From the NCBI RefSeq assembly GCF_026340565.1, contig NZ_JAPEPB010000001.1, positions 1,550,001 through 1,614,000 of the forward strand: a stretch of DNA of 64,000 nt. Reading direction: 5' to 3'. Each line of letters starts with the position of its first letter. Positions within the stretch are counted from its first letter, which is position 1. Source of the DNA: Kitasatospora sp. NBC_01287. Its GTDB lineage: Bacteria > Actinomycetota > Actinomycetes > Streptomycetales > Streptomycetaceae. The notes under the pieces were generated by a model that was given only the letters and a program-made list of their open reading frames with translations, did no database searches and had not been told where the DNA came from. Both the position numbers and the translations under genes were made by a program. Positions 48,786-58,444 of this stretch are shown piece by piece.

Positions 48786-49432
48786 TTGAGGCGGCGGACG
48801 GCGAGGTCGCCGAGCAGCTGGACCAGGGTGACCAGGAGGACCAGCTCGATCACGATGACGATCATGAAGTTGGTCTCGAAGCGCATGTAGCCGTAGGTGA
48901 TGGCCAGGTTGCCCAGGCCGCCGCCGCCGACCGTCCCGGCCATCGCCGAGTAGCCGACCAGCGCGATCACCGTGGTGGTCAGCGCGGCGAGCAGGGCGGG
49001 CAGCGCCTCGGGCAGCAGGACCTTGCGGACCACGGCCCAGGTGCCGCCGCCCATCGCGTGCACGGCCTCGACCAGGCCGCCGTCCACGCCACGCACCGCG
49101 CTCTCCACCAGCCGGGCGTAGAACGGGATGGCGCCCACGGCCAGCGGCACGGTGGCCGCCTGCCAGCCGATCGAGGTGCCGACCACCCAGCGGGTGAACG
49201 GGATCAGCGCGACCAGCAGGATCACGAAGGGCAGCGAGCGCCCGACGTTGACGACCGCGCCGACCACCTTGTTGACCACGGCGTTGCGCAGCGGGCCGCC
49301 CTTGTCGGTGAGCACCAGCAGCACCCCGAGCGGCAGGCCGACCAGCAGCGTGACCAGAGTGGCGATGCCGACCATCTGCAGGGTCTCGATGGTCGCGTCG
49401 TGCAGCAGCGGCTGCATGTCGTCCCAGTTCAT
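48779..49432 (-). CDS. metI: Methionine ABC transporter permease MetI
   Basis: A 217-aa membrane protein with five hydrophobic segments and the permease-ATPase contact loop (VEAVHAMGGGTWAVVRKVLLPEALP). The start is ATG at 49432, overlapping the metN stop by 4 bp (ATGA), with GGAG upstream. Confidence 0.94.
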   Translation of the reverse strand: MNWDDMQPLLHDATIETLQMVGIATLVTLLVGLPLGVLLVLTDKGGPLRNAVVNKVVGAVVNVGRSLPFVILLVALIPFTRWVVGTSIGWQAATVPLAVGAIPFYARLVESAVRGVDGGLVEAVHAMGGGTWAVVRKVLLPEALPALLAALTTTVIALVGYSAMAGTVGGGGLGNLAITYGYMRFETNFMIVIVIELVLLVTLVQLLGDLAVRRLKR

Positions 49433-50511
49433 GCCACAACTCCGTCCGGGCTGATCAGATCCACCTGCAGGCCCTGCTCGCGCAGGTAGCCGATCGGCAC
49501 CACGTTGTCCTGGTGGGGGCCGGGCAGCTCGACCCGCATCCGGCCGACCTGGCGGCCGCCGATGGTCTCCACCGCGGCGCCCAGGATGTTCAGGTCGATC
49601 TGGTAGGTCCTGGCCAGCTGGGAGATGAAGGGCCGGCCGGCGGTGTCGCCCTGGAAGGTGATCTCCAGCACGGTCGAGCCCGGGGTGGCGGCGCGGGAGG
49701 CGGGGGTGTCGGTGCCGGGGGTGCCGGTGCCCGGGGTGCCGTGGTCGCCGGTGCCGTGGTCGCCGAGCGGGAAGAGCTCCCGGGCCAGCTGGGAGCCGTC
49801 GGTGGCGAGCAGGTCGGCGAGCGTGCCGGACTCGACGATCCGCCCGTCGCGCATCAGCGCGGCCGAGTCGCAGACCGACTTGATCACCTCCATCTCGTGG
49901 GTGATCAGCAGCACGGTCAGGCCCAGCTGCCGGTTGAGGTCGCGCAGCAGTGCCAGGATCGAGCGGGTGGTCTCCGGGTCGAGCGCCGAGGTGGCCTCGT
50001 CGGAGAGCAGCACCTTGGGGTCGCCGGCCAGGGCGCGGGCGATGCCGACCCGCTGCTTCTGGCCACCGGAGAGCTGGCTCGGGTAGGCGCCGGCCTTGTC
50101 GGCGAGGCCGACCAGCTCCAGCAGCTCGCCCGCCTTGCGGCGGCGCTCGGCGCGGCCCAGGCCGGTGAGCTCCAGCGGCAGCTCGACGTTGGCCCGCACG
50201 GTGCGCGAGGAGAGCAGGTTGAAGTGCTGGAAGACCATGCCGATCCGGGCGCGGGCGGCGCGCAGCTCGCGCCCGGCCCGGTGGTCGCCGCCGGGCAGCG
50301 CGGTCAGCTCGACCCCGTCCACCGTGACGGTGCCGGAGCTGGGGCGCTCCAGCATGTTGACGCAGCGGATCAGCGTGCTCTTGCCCGCTCCTGAGGTGCC
50401 GACGACGCCGTACACCTCGCCCTCGCGGACGTGCAGGTCGACGCCGCGCAGGGCGCTGACCTCGCGGCCACGTGAGGTGTAGACCTTGGTGAGGTCCTTG
50501 GTGGTGATCAC
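49429..50511 (-). CDS. metN: Methionine ABC transporter ATPase MetN
   Basis: A 360-aa ATPase of the methionine importer. Walker A GTSGAGKST, Q-loop VFQHFNLL, signature LSGGQKQR, Walker B VLLSDEATSALD and the H-loop THEME are all present, followed by a Gly/Thr/Pro/His linker (about 250-275) made by 15-bp repeats (49736-49765), then a C-terminal NIL domain, which senses intracellular methionine in E. coli MetN. The start is GTG at 50511 (VITTKDLTKVYT), with GGAAG upstream. Confidence 0.94.
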   Translation of the reverse strand: MITTKDLTKVYTSRGREVSALRGVDLHVREGEVYGVVGTSGAGKSTLIRCVNMLERPSSGTVTVDGVELTALPGGDHRAGRELRAARARIGMVFQHFNLLSSRTVRANVELPLELTGLGRAERRRKAGELLELVGLADKAGAYPSQLSGGQKQRVGIARALAGDPKVLLSDEATSALDPETTRSILALLRDLNRQLGLTVLLITHEMEVIKSVCDSAALMRDGRIVESGTLADLLATDGSQLARELFPLGDHGTGDHGTPGTGTPGTDTPASRAATPGSTVLEITFQGDTAGRPFISQLARTYQIDLNILGAAVETIGGRQVGRMRVELPGPHQDNVVPIGYLREQGLQVDLISPDGVVA

Positions 50512-50746
50512 AGCTGCTTCCGTGGGTCGGGGTCTGGTGAGCGGTGCGCACAGTCCGGAATCCGGACATGACCGCGCGTGCGGCAGGCCGGAAGCCGGGG
50601 TGTGGCGAAGTGTGGCGAGGTGTGGCGGGGTGAGCCGGACTCGACCGGAAGTGCCGCAGGGCCCGTACGGGGCCGACCGAGCGGTCAGCTGGGGGCGGCG
50701 GATCGAGTGGCTGGGCGGACGGCGGCCCGCGGGGCGAGAGGCCCGA
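50512..50746. other. Leader region of metNIQ
   Basis: 235 bp between metN and the candidate leader peptide. Besides the inverted repeat at 50553-50567 it holds a GGGCCCGTACGGGGCC hairpin (50659-50674) about 75 nt downstream of the leader stop, a possible attenuator. No methionine riboswitch of a type I know is recognisable. Confidence 0.4.
50553..50567. promoter_or_regulatory. Inverted repeat GTCCGGAATCCGGAC before metN
   Basis: Perfect 7-bp arms around one centre base, 42 nt upstream of the metN start. It shares the pattern GTCCGSAATSCGGAC with the repeat at 50883-50897. Confidence 0.5.
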
Positions 50747-50830
50747 TCAGCAGTGACACATTCGACAACACATGCCACGCACACCTGCCGGCATGGTGCC
50801 GGTGGCGGTGGTCTTCGTCGTCGCAGTCAT
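50747..50830 (-). CDS. Candidate Cys/Met-rich leader peptide of metNIQ
   Basis: A possible 27-residue peptide (ATG at 50830) ending MPAGVRGMCCRMCHC, so four Cys and two Met in its last eight residues. It has no ribosome site, but a -10-like TTTACT (50838-50843) lies 7 nt upstream of the ATG, as in leaderless actinobacterial genes. A shorter start at GTG 50782 is possible. Leaderless short frames with Cys runs act as cysteine-responsive attenuators in mycobacteria; that role here is inference from position and composition. Confidence 0.45.
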   Translation of the reverse strand: MTATTKTTATGTMPAGVRGMCCRMCHC

Positions 50831-50882
50831 GAAAGTAAGTAAAGCAGATCCCAAGGCCACGTCCCAGAAATCAGGATGTGAT

Positions 50883-50897
50883 GTCCGCAATGCGGAC
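50883..50897. promoter_or_regulatory. Inverted repeat GTCCGCAATGCGGAC upstream of the leader
   Basis: Perfect 6-bp arms around AAT, extended to 7 bp by flanking T/A. It lies about 40 nt upstream of the leader -10-like element. Likely a repressor or activator site. Confidence 0.55.
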
Positions 50898-50927
50898 ACG
50901 GCCCAGGCGCCGCAAGGGCTGAAGCAG

Positions 50928-50957
50928 AACGGCCCCACCGGGAATGGTGGGGCCGTT
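50928..50957 (-). terminator. Terminator after the GNAT gene at 51035
   Basis: AACGGCCCCACC (50928-50939) pairs perfectly with 50946-50957 around a 6-nt loop. Confidence 0.85.
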
Positions 50958-50960
50958 CGA

Positions 50961-51000
50961 TGTGGAGCGAGGCGGAGCGGTGTGGAGCGAGGCGGAGCGG
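50961..51000. repeat. 20-bp tandem repeat after the GNAT gene
   Basis: Two perfect copies of TGTGGAGCGAGGCGGAGCGG, with a third partial copy starting at 51001. Confidence 0.88.
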
Positions 51001-51034
51001 TGTGGAACGGGTCGGACGGTGGCCGGCGGGCGGG

Positions 51035-51538
51035 TCAGACGGCGGTGGCCAGCGGGACCTCGACCGGCTTCTCCAGGGTCACGAAGCTCAGGTCGCGGCT
51101 GACCGACCGCACGCCGATCTGCTGGTAGCCCTGGCGCGCGTAGAGCCGCAGGTTGCCCAGGCTGCGGTGGCCGGTGAAGAGGCGGAAGGCGCGCACCGGG
51201 CGGTCGTCCTGCTGCAGCCGCTCCTCGACCGCCTGCAGCAGACGGCCGCCGAGGCCGTGCCGCTGCATCCGGGGGTGCACCACCAGGCGGCTTATCCGGC
51301 CGACGCCGTCCTCGTCGATCCAGCCGCGCACCGAACCGACCACCTCGTCGCCGAGCCGGGCGACCAGCACGTGGCGGCCGGCCAGCTCCTCGCGCAGCTC
51401 CTCCAGGGTCTGGGTCAGCGGTTCGATGGACCAGTCGCTGTAGAGCTCGGCCTCGGTCTGGTAGCCGAGGTACTGGAGTTTGAGGATCTGCTCGGTGTCC
51501 TGCTCGGTCGCCAGCGAGATGATCACGCTCATGCCCAT
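51035..51538 (-). CDS. GNAT acetyltransferase, 167 aa
   Basis: GNAT fold with the acyl-CoA-binding segment RLVVHPRMQRHGLGGRLLQAVEERL (R-x-x-G-x-G/A present as QRHGLGG) and the C-terminal LYARQGYQQIGVR. ATG at 51538 has GGGAGG 9 nt upstream, which decides against the ATG 6 nt later. Substrate unknown. Confidence 0.88.
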   Translation of the reverse strand: MGMSVIISLATEQDTEQILKLQYLGYQTEAELYSDWSIEPLTQTLEELREELAGRHVLVARLGDEVVGSVRGWIDEDGVGRISRLVVHPRMQRHGLGGRLLQAVEERLQQDDRPVRAFRLFTGHRSLGNLRLYARQGYQQIGVRSVSRDLSFVTLEKPVEVPLATAV

Positions 51539-51797
51539 GTGCGGGGGCCTCCCATCGTCAATACCCGGGGCGCAGGGTGAGGGTTTCGCACCGGGTGGCC
51601 TGCCGGAGGTCGATCCGGCCGGGGATCGTCCCTGACCGGAGGTAGTGCAGGACCGTATCAGCCGAACCGGAGATACGTTCGCCAGCGCTCTACCCAGCCT
51701 TCAGCTGTTCTCAACCCACCGGTGGTTCCGGGTGGCGGAAATCACGCGGAAATATCACCCGATGAAGGGTTTCTGACGACGGTCGGTGTCGGCGCGG

Positions 51798-53363
<1,566 letters not shown>

Positions 53364-54557
53364 TCAGGCCAGGTCGCGGCGGGCGGCGATCTTCGAGGAC
53401 ATCCCGAAGATCTCGATGAAGCCCTTGGACATCGACTGGTCGAAGGTGTCGCCGGTGTCGTAGGTGGCCAGGTTGAAGTCGTAGAGCGACTGCCCCGACT
53501 TGCGCCCGTCGACCACGGCCCGGCCGCCGTGCAGCACCATCCGGATCTCGCCGGTCACGTGCTGGTTGGCCTCGTTGACGAAGCCGTCCAGCGCGCGCTT
53601 CAGCGGCGAGAACCAGAGGCCGTCGTAGACCAGTTCGGCCCAGCGCTGCTCGACCTGCCGCTTGTAGCGGGCCAGTTCGCGCTCGACCGTGACGTTCTCC
53701 AGCGCCTGGTGGGCGGTGATCAGCGCGATCGCGCCCGGGGCCTCGTAGATCTCCCGGGACTTGATGCCGACCAGCCGGTCCTCGACCATGTCGAGGCGGC
53801 CGATGCCCTGGGCGCCGGCCCGCTTGTTCAGCTCCTCGATCGCCTGCAGGACCGTCACCTTGCGACCGTCGACGGCGACCGGGACGCCCGCCTCGAAGGT
53901 GATCACGACCTGGTCCGCCTCGCGCGCGGTGGCCGGGTTCTGGGTGTACTCGTAGACGTCCTCGATCGGGGCGTTCCAGATGTCCTCCAGGAAGCCGGTC
54001 TCGACGGCCCGCCCGAAGACGTTCTGGTCGATCGAGTACGGGTTCTTCTTGGTGGTGACGATCGGGAGGTTCTTCGCCTCGGCGAAGGCGATCGCCTTGT
54101 CCCGGGTCATCGCGTAGTCGCGCACCGGGGCGATGCACTTCAGGCTCGGCGCCAGCGAGTTGATGCCGACCTCGAAGCGGACCTGGTCGTTGCCCTTGCC
54201 GGTGCAGCCGTGCGCGACGGTGGTGGCGCCGTGCTTCCGCGCGGCGGCGACCAGGTGCTTGACGATCACCGGGCGGGAGAGTGCCGAGACCAGCGGGTAC
54301 TGGCCCTGGTAGAGCGCGTTGGCCTTCAGGGCCGGGAGGCAGTACTCGTCGGCGAACTCCTCGCGGGCGTCGGCGACCTCGGCCTCGACCGCGCCGCAGT
54401 CCAGCGCGCGCTGACGGATCACGTCCAGGTCCTCGCCGCCCTGGCCGACGTCGACCGCGACGGCGATGACCTCGGCGCCGGTCTCCTCGGCGATCCAGCC
54501 GATGCAGACGGACGTGTCCAGACCGCCCGAGTAGGCGAGTACGACGCGCTCGGTCAC
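53364..54557 (-). CDS. argG: Argininosuccinate synthase
   Basis: A 397-aa enzyme that joins citrulline and aspartate using ATP. The P-loop AYSGGLDTS at the N-terminus, [13 protein letters not shown] and the [13 protein letters not shown] segment are standard. The GTG start has AAGGAGAA upstream. A probable ARG box lies upstream (54616-54627). Confidence 0.97.
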   Translation of the reverse strand: MTERVVLAYSGGLDTSVCIGWIAEETGAEVIAVAVDVGQGGEDLDVIRQRALDCGAVEAEVADAREEFADEYCLPALKANALYQGQYPLVSALSRPVIVKHLVAAARKHGATTVAHGCTGKGNDQVRFEVGINSLAPSLKCIAPVRDYAMTRDKAIAFAEAKNLPIVTTKKNPYSIDQNVFGRAVETGFLEDIWNAPIEDVYEYTQNPATAREADQVVITFEAGVPVAVDGRKVTVLQAIEELNKRAGAQGIGRLDMVEDRLVGIKSREIYEAPGAIALITAHQALENVTVERELARYKRQVEQRWAELVYDGLWFSPLKRALDGFVNEANQHVTGEIRMVLHGGRAVVDGRKSGQSLYDFNLATYDTGDTFDQSMSKGFIEIFGMSSKIAARRDLA

Positions 54558-54573
54558 GGCTTTCTCCTTCTTC

Positions 54574-54606
54574 GGTGGCTCATGGGTGGCTCATGGGCGG
54601 CCCATG
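54574..54606. repeat. 11-bp tandem repeat in the argG leader
   Basis: GGTGGCTCATG twice, then GGCGGCCCATG, between the ARG-box candidate and argG. Confidence 0.8.
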
Positions 54607-54615
54607 CGGTGGTAG

Positions 54616-54627
54616 GCATAAGTATGC
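54616..54627 (-). promoter_or_regulatory. Candidate ARG box of argG
   Basis: GCATAAGTATGC, a perfect inverted repeat (GCATA/TATGC) about 60 nt before argG. ArgR binds AT-rich palindromes of the TGAATATTCA type; a second half-box may lie in the following CCGTATGAAA. Confidence 0.4.
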
Positions 54628-54663
54628 ACGACTCCGTATGAAACTCAAAGTCCGGACACGGCG

Positions 54664-56163
54664 CTAGGTGGTCGGCACCGGCGGGCGGCGGCCCGAGCGG
54701 CGCAGCACCGTCCGGCCGGCGAGCACCGCTCCGGCCGTGCCGAGCAGGCCGGCGGCGCCGGCGAGGAGGGCGGCGGTGCGGTAGCTGTCCGGGGCGGCGA
54801 CGCTCCAGCCGATGAACGGGAGGGCGACGCCCAGGGTGCTCAGGGCGCCGACACCGAGCAGCGACCAGTGCTCGCCCAGGGTCAGCCGCTCGGGCCCGAC
54901 CGTGGCCAGCACGACGGCCAGCACCGAGGGCAGGCCGAGCACGATGATCGGCAGGCCGGTCCCCGGGGCGGGGTCGCCCGCGCCGTCCCGGGCGAGGAGG
55001 ATCAGCAGGATCCAGCCGGACGCGGCCGCCAGTCGGACGACCACCACCGCCAGGCGGCGCCGGATCGCCATCGCGTAGCCGAGCACGGTGCACGCGGTGC
55101 CGACCGCGAGCGCCAGGCCGAGCTCACTGTTGATGTCGGAGAGGAAGCCGGTCAGCGGCGCCTGGCCGGCGAAGTCGCCGTCCAGTCCGGCCCACCCCTG
55201 CCGCTGCCAGCGTCCGGCGGGGTCGCGGACCAGCAGCCCGTCCCTGTCCATGGCGACGAGCACCGCGTACCCCCCGGCCCGCGGCACCACCGCCACGGAG
55301 GTGGCGGGCTGGGCCCCGGCCGGATCCTCGTCGAAGAAGTCGTCCCGGCGCTGGAAGAGCGCGCGGCCGGGCGAGAGCTGCCAGGCGGCGTTCCAGTGCG
55401 TGCCGCCGTCCGTCGTCTCCTCGACCCGGGGTGCGCCGGTGGCGCGGAAGCAGTGGGCGGGGGCACCGGGGACGCAGGCCGTGCGCTGCGGGGTGAACGG
55501 GAGGGGCGCGGGCGGCTGCCAGCCCGTCCCGCCCGCCGGCGGGGTCCGGTCCTGGCCCTCCCAGTTCAGGCCACCGTCCGTACTGCGGTACAGCCAGCTG
55601 TCGGTGGACACCAGCAGGGTGCCGTCGGCCGTGCCCACCTGCGCGGCCTGCCAGGACCCGTCCTCACCCGAGGCGCAGACGGTCAGCACCATCAGCGGCA
55701 GCAGCACCGTGATCCTGACGGTCCGCCACTGCGGGCGGCGGGCACGGGCCCTGGTCCAGAGCCACCAGGCGAGCCCCAGGCCCGGCAGCGCCGCCAGGTC
55801 GGTCGGATCGCGCAGCACGGTGGACGGACCGCCGACCACGCTCCACGCCTGCGAGGCCAGCGCGGCCCCGGTGGCGGTGCACTTGACCAGCGTGAAGCCG
55901 AGGCCGGTGAGGGTGAGGGCCGCCGCGGCGAGCCGGTCCGCGTGACGCCGGGCGACCAGCGGCGCGAGGGCCAGGGCCAGCAGCGGCGGGGCCACCAGCA
56001 AGCCGGCGCCATCGCTCAGCTTGCCGGTGATCAAGCCTGGGGCGGCCCGCTTGAGCAGGTGATCGTTGACCACCAGCAGCAGGGCCGCCAGGACGGTGCC
56101 GGGGTGGGCCGACCACGCCGCCACCGTCCCTGCGCTGGTGGTGTTCTCATATCTGATCCGCAC
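54664..56163 (-). CDS. Membrane protein with BNR-like external domain, 499 aa
   Basis: Not recognised as a named family. Hydrophobic segments cover about residues 15-190 (TVLAALLLVVNDHLL, LLALALAPLVA, VRITVLLPLMVLTVCASG), then an external domain of about 200 residues with WLYRSTDGGLNWEGQDR and ETTDGGTHWNAAW, the Asp-box-like pattern of sialidase/YCF48 beta-propellers, then further helices (about 360-480). I chose GTG at 56163 (VRIRYENTTSAG); there is no strong ribosome site. Possibly a cell-surface sensor or transporter; role unknown. Confidence 0.72.
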   Translation of the reverse strand: MRIRYENTTSAGTVAAWSAHPGTVLAALLLVVNDHLLKRAAPGLITGKLSDGAGLLVAPPLLALALAPLVARRHADRLAAAALTLTGLGFTLVKCTATGAALASQAWSVVGGPSTVLRDPTDLAALPGLGLAWWLWTRARARRPQWRTVRITVLLPLMVLTVCASGEDGSWQAAQVGTADGTLLVSTDSWLYRSTDGGLNWEGQDRTPPAGGTGWQPPAPLPFTPQRTACVPGAPAHCFRATGAPRVEETTDGGTHWNAAWQLSPGRALFQRRDDFFDEDPAGAQPATSVAVVPRAGGYAVLVAMDRDGLLVRDPAGRWQRQGWAGLDGDFAGQAPLTGFLSDINSELGLALAVGTACTVLGYAMAIRRRLAVVVVRLAAASGWILLILLARDGAGDPAPGTGLPIIVLGLPSVLAVVLATVGPERLTLGEHWSLLGVGALSTLGVALPFIGWSVAAPDSYRTAALLAGAAGLLGTAGAVLAGRTVLRRSGRRPPVPTT

Positions 56164-56216
56164 GGGCAGCAGTACTAGCAGTCGATGTGACGAACCACCA
56201 GGCCCGATGGGAATCG

Positions 56217-57392
56217 TTACCAGGCGATCGACAGCTCCTTCAGGCCGTAGATCAGCGCGTCGGTGCGGAACCGGACCTCGTCGAAGGGCAGCGCGAGGCG
56301 CAGCCCCGGCAGCCGGCGCAGCAGCGTCGACAGCGCGAGCTGCAGCTCGACCCGGGCCAGCGGCTGGCCCAGGCACTGGTGCACGCCGAAGCCGAAGGCC
56401 AGGTGGCGGCGGGCGTCGCGGGCCACGTCCAGCTCCTCGCCGCCGGGGAACTGCACCCCGTCGCGGTTGGCGGTGGAGAGCATCAGCAGCACGCCCTCGC
56501 CCGCCCGGACCACCAGGCCCTCGCTCAGCTCGACGTCCTCCAGCGCCACCCGGGGCAGGCCGGAACCCACGATGCTGAGGTACCGCAGCAGCTCCTCGAC
56601 GGCACCGTTGATCAGCTCGGGCTCGGCCCGCAGCCGCTCCAGCTGCGCCGGGTTGTGCAGCAGGGCGAGCGTGGAGAGCGAGGTCATGTTGGCCGTCGTC
56701 TCGTGCCCGGCGATCAGCAGCAGCACGCCGTTGTTGGCCACCTCGTGGGCCGTCAGGTCGTCCCGGGCGGCGAGCTTGGCCAGGATGCCCTCGGACCCGG
56801 CCCGCCCATCGGCGGTCAACCGGGTCAGGTAGTCGAGCAGGTCCTCGAAGGCCGCGCTCACCTCCTCCGGCGGCAGGGTGCTGTTCAGCAGGCGTGAGCT
56901 GCGGGCCTGGAAGAACTCGTGGTCCGCGTACGGCACGCCGAGCAGGTCGCAGATCACCAGGGACGGGACGGGCAGCGCGAACTCGGCGACCAGGTCGGCG
57001 GGCGAGCCGTGCGCGATCATGGTGTCCAGCTGCTGGTCGACGATCCGCTGGATCCCCGGGCGCATCGCCTCGACCCGCTTGATCAGGAAGTCGCCGGTGA
57101 GCATCTTGCGCAGCCGGGAGTGCTCGGGGTCGTCCATCCGGATGAAGCTCGGGTTGTCCCGCCGCAGCGCCTGGGCGGGGAACGGCAGCGGGAAGGCGGG
57201 GTTGCGGGTGTCGGCGCTGAACCGGCGGTCACTCAGGACGGTGCGCACGTCCTGATACCCGGTCAGCATCCAGCAGGGCCTGCCGTCCCAGAGGGCGATC
57301 CTGGTGGCGGCACGACGGTAGGCGGGCGGCGGGTCGAAGGGGCAGGCGCTCTCGCGCGGCGCCGGGAAGCTGATGTCGTCGACGACGCTCAT
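56217..57392 (-). CDS. Cytochrome P450 (CYP105-like)
   Basis: A 391-aa class I bacterial P450. The heme-Cys motif FGFGVHQCLG (about 333-342), the I-helix LLLIAGHETTANM, the K-helix VEELLRYLS with ExxR, and RMDDPEHSRLRKM are all intact, so it should bind heme and be active. The start is ATG at 57392, overlapping the ferredoxin stop by 4 bp (ATGA), so the two are coupled. The substrate is unknown; no biosynthetic cluster is adjacent. Confidence 0.93.
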   Translation of the reverse strand: MSVVDDISFPAPRESACPFDPPPAYRRAATRIALWDGRPCWMLTGYQDVRTVLSDRRFSADTRNPAFPLPFPAQALRRDNPSFIRMDDPEHSRLRKMLTGDFLIKRVEAMRPGIQRIVDQQLDTMIAHGSPADLVAEFALPVPSLVICDLLGVPYADHEFFQARSSRLLNSTLPPEEVSAAFEDLLDYLTRLTADGRAGSEGILAKLAARDDLTAHEVANNGVLLLIAGHETTANMTSLSTLALLHNPAQLERLRAEPELINGAVEELLRYLSIVGSGLPRVALEDVELSEGLVVRAGEGVLLMLSTANRDGVQFPGGEELDVARDARRHLAFGFGVHQCLGQPLARVELQLALSTLLRRLPGLRLALPFDEVRFRTDALIYGLKELSIAW

Positions 57393-57631
57393 GCCTCGAC
57401 CCCCGCCACCTGCTCGGTCTCCCGCTGGTCCGCCGGCCCGGCCGTGACGGTGATGGCACCGCCCGGGCAGAGCGCGGCGGCGGTGCGCAGCTTGGGGAGG
57501 AGGGCGGGATCCGGGTGGTCCTGGAGCAGCAGGACCACGCCGTCGTCCTCGCTCTGGTCGAAGACGTCGGGGGCGGTCAGCACACACTGGCCGGAGCTGC
57601 AGCAGCGATCCTGATCGACAGTCACGTGCAT
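57389..57631 (-). CDS. [3Fe-4S]-type ferredoxin for the P450
   Basis: An 80-aa ferredoxin that should pass electrons to the neighbouring P450. Cysteines in DRCCSSGQCVLTAPDVF and ALCPGGAI fit the C-x5-C...C-P pattern of streptomycete P450 ferredoxins. The start is ATG at 57631 (MHVTVDQDRC), with GAGGT upstream. No ferredoxin reductase is adjacent. Confidence 0.9.
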   Translation of the reverse strand: MHVTVDQDRCCSSGQCVLTAPDVFDQSEDDGVVLLLQDHPDPALLPKLRTAAALCPGGAITVTAGPADQRETEQVAGVEA

Positions 57632-57662
57632 GGCGGGACCTCGTTGGGCGCGAAGATGGGCC

Positions 57663-57679
57663 GGTTGCCTCAGGCAACC
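57663..57679. promoter_or_regulatory. Palindromic operator before the ferredoxin-P450 pair
   Basis: GGTTGCCT-C-AGGCAACC: perfect 8-bp arms, 32 nt upstream of the ferredoxin start. The TTGCC...GGCAA pattern is typical of MarR-like sites, but no regulator gene is adjacent. Confidence 0.55.
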
Positions 57680-57823
57680 AACGTTCCGTGCTGCCAAACT
57701 AACCCGCTGTTGTGATGCACACGCCCGACCGAAGCGAGGTCGGTGCAGAATGGCCGGATCCCGCCCCTGCGCGCACCGTCCCGCGCCACCGCACGGCGCC
57801 GGCTCGCACCCGGCGCGGCAGTG

Positions 57824-58426
57824 CTACGCGCGCTCGGTGCGGGCCTGCGCCAGCTGCATCAGGTGGTCCGCCAGTGCCTGGCCGCCGGACGGGTCCCGGC
57901 TGATCAGCAGCACCGTGTCGTCGCCCGCGATGGTGCCGATGATCTCGTGCACCTCGGCGGTGTCGATCGCCGAGGCGAGGAACTGCGCCGCCCCCGGCGG
58001 GGTGCGCAGCACCACCAGGTTGCCCGAGGCGGTGGCCGAGACCATCAGCTCCCCCGCCAGCCGGGCCATCCGGCCCTCGCTGGCCGACTCCCCCATCGGC
58101 GCGCGCGGCGTGCGGTCGCCGCCCTCGGCCGGGACGGCGTAGATCAGCGCGCCGTCCCGGTTGCGGATCTTCACCGCGCCCAGCTCGTCCAGGTCCCGGG
58201 AGAGCGTGGCCTGGGTGACCACCAGCCCGTCGTCCGCCAGCAGCTTGGCCAGCTGGCTCTGGGAGCGCACGGGCTGACGGGTCAGCAGGTCCACGATCCG
58301 CCGGTGGCGCGCGGTGCGGGTCTGCGGGACCTGCGGGACCGGGCCGGTGGCGGACGGCTCGGACAGCTGCTCGGCGGGCTGGTCGGTCGGCTGCTCGGGC
58401 GGCCGGCCGGAGGGGGACACGGTCAT
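57824..58426 (-). CDS. argR: Arginine repressor ArgR
   Basis: A 200-aa repressor; about 35 residues of Pro/Glu/Ser-rich extension precede the usual core. The winged helix-turn-helix (about 38-105) includes [21 protein letters not shown] and [16 protein letters not shown]. The C-terminal arginine-binding domain has [18 protein letters not shown] at 58426, with GGGAG upstream. Last gene of argC-J-B-D-R. It likely acts at the ARG-box-like sites before argC and argG. Confidence 0.94.
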   Translation of the reverse strand: MTVSPSGRPPEQPTDQPAEQLSEPSATGPVPQVPQTRTARHRRIVDLLTRQPVRSQSQLAKLLADDGLVVTQATLSRDLDELGAVKIRNRDGALIYAVPAEGGDRTPRAPMGESASEGRMARLAGELMVSATASGNLVVLRTPPGAAQFLASAIDTAEVHEIIGTIAGDDTVLLISRDPSGGQALADHLMQLAQARTERA

Positions 58427-58444
58427 GATGATGATTCTCCCGGA

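Noticed and set aside
50512..50900. SAM riboswitch upstream of metN
   Set aside because: No SAM-I or SAM-IV core motif is visible on the minus strand.
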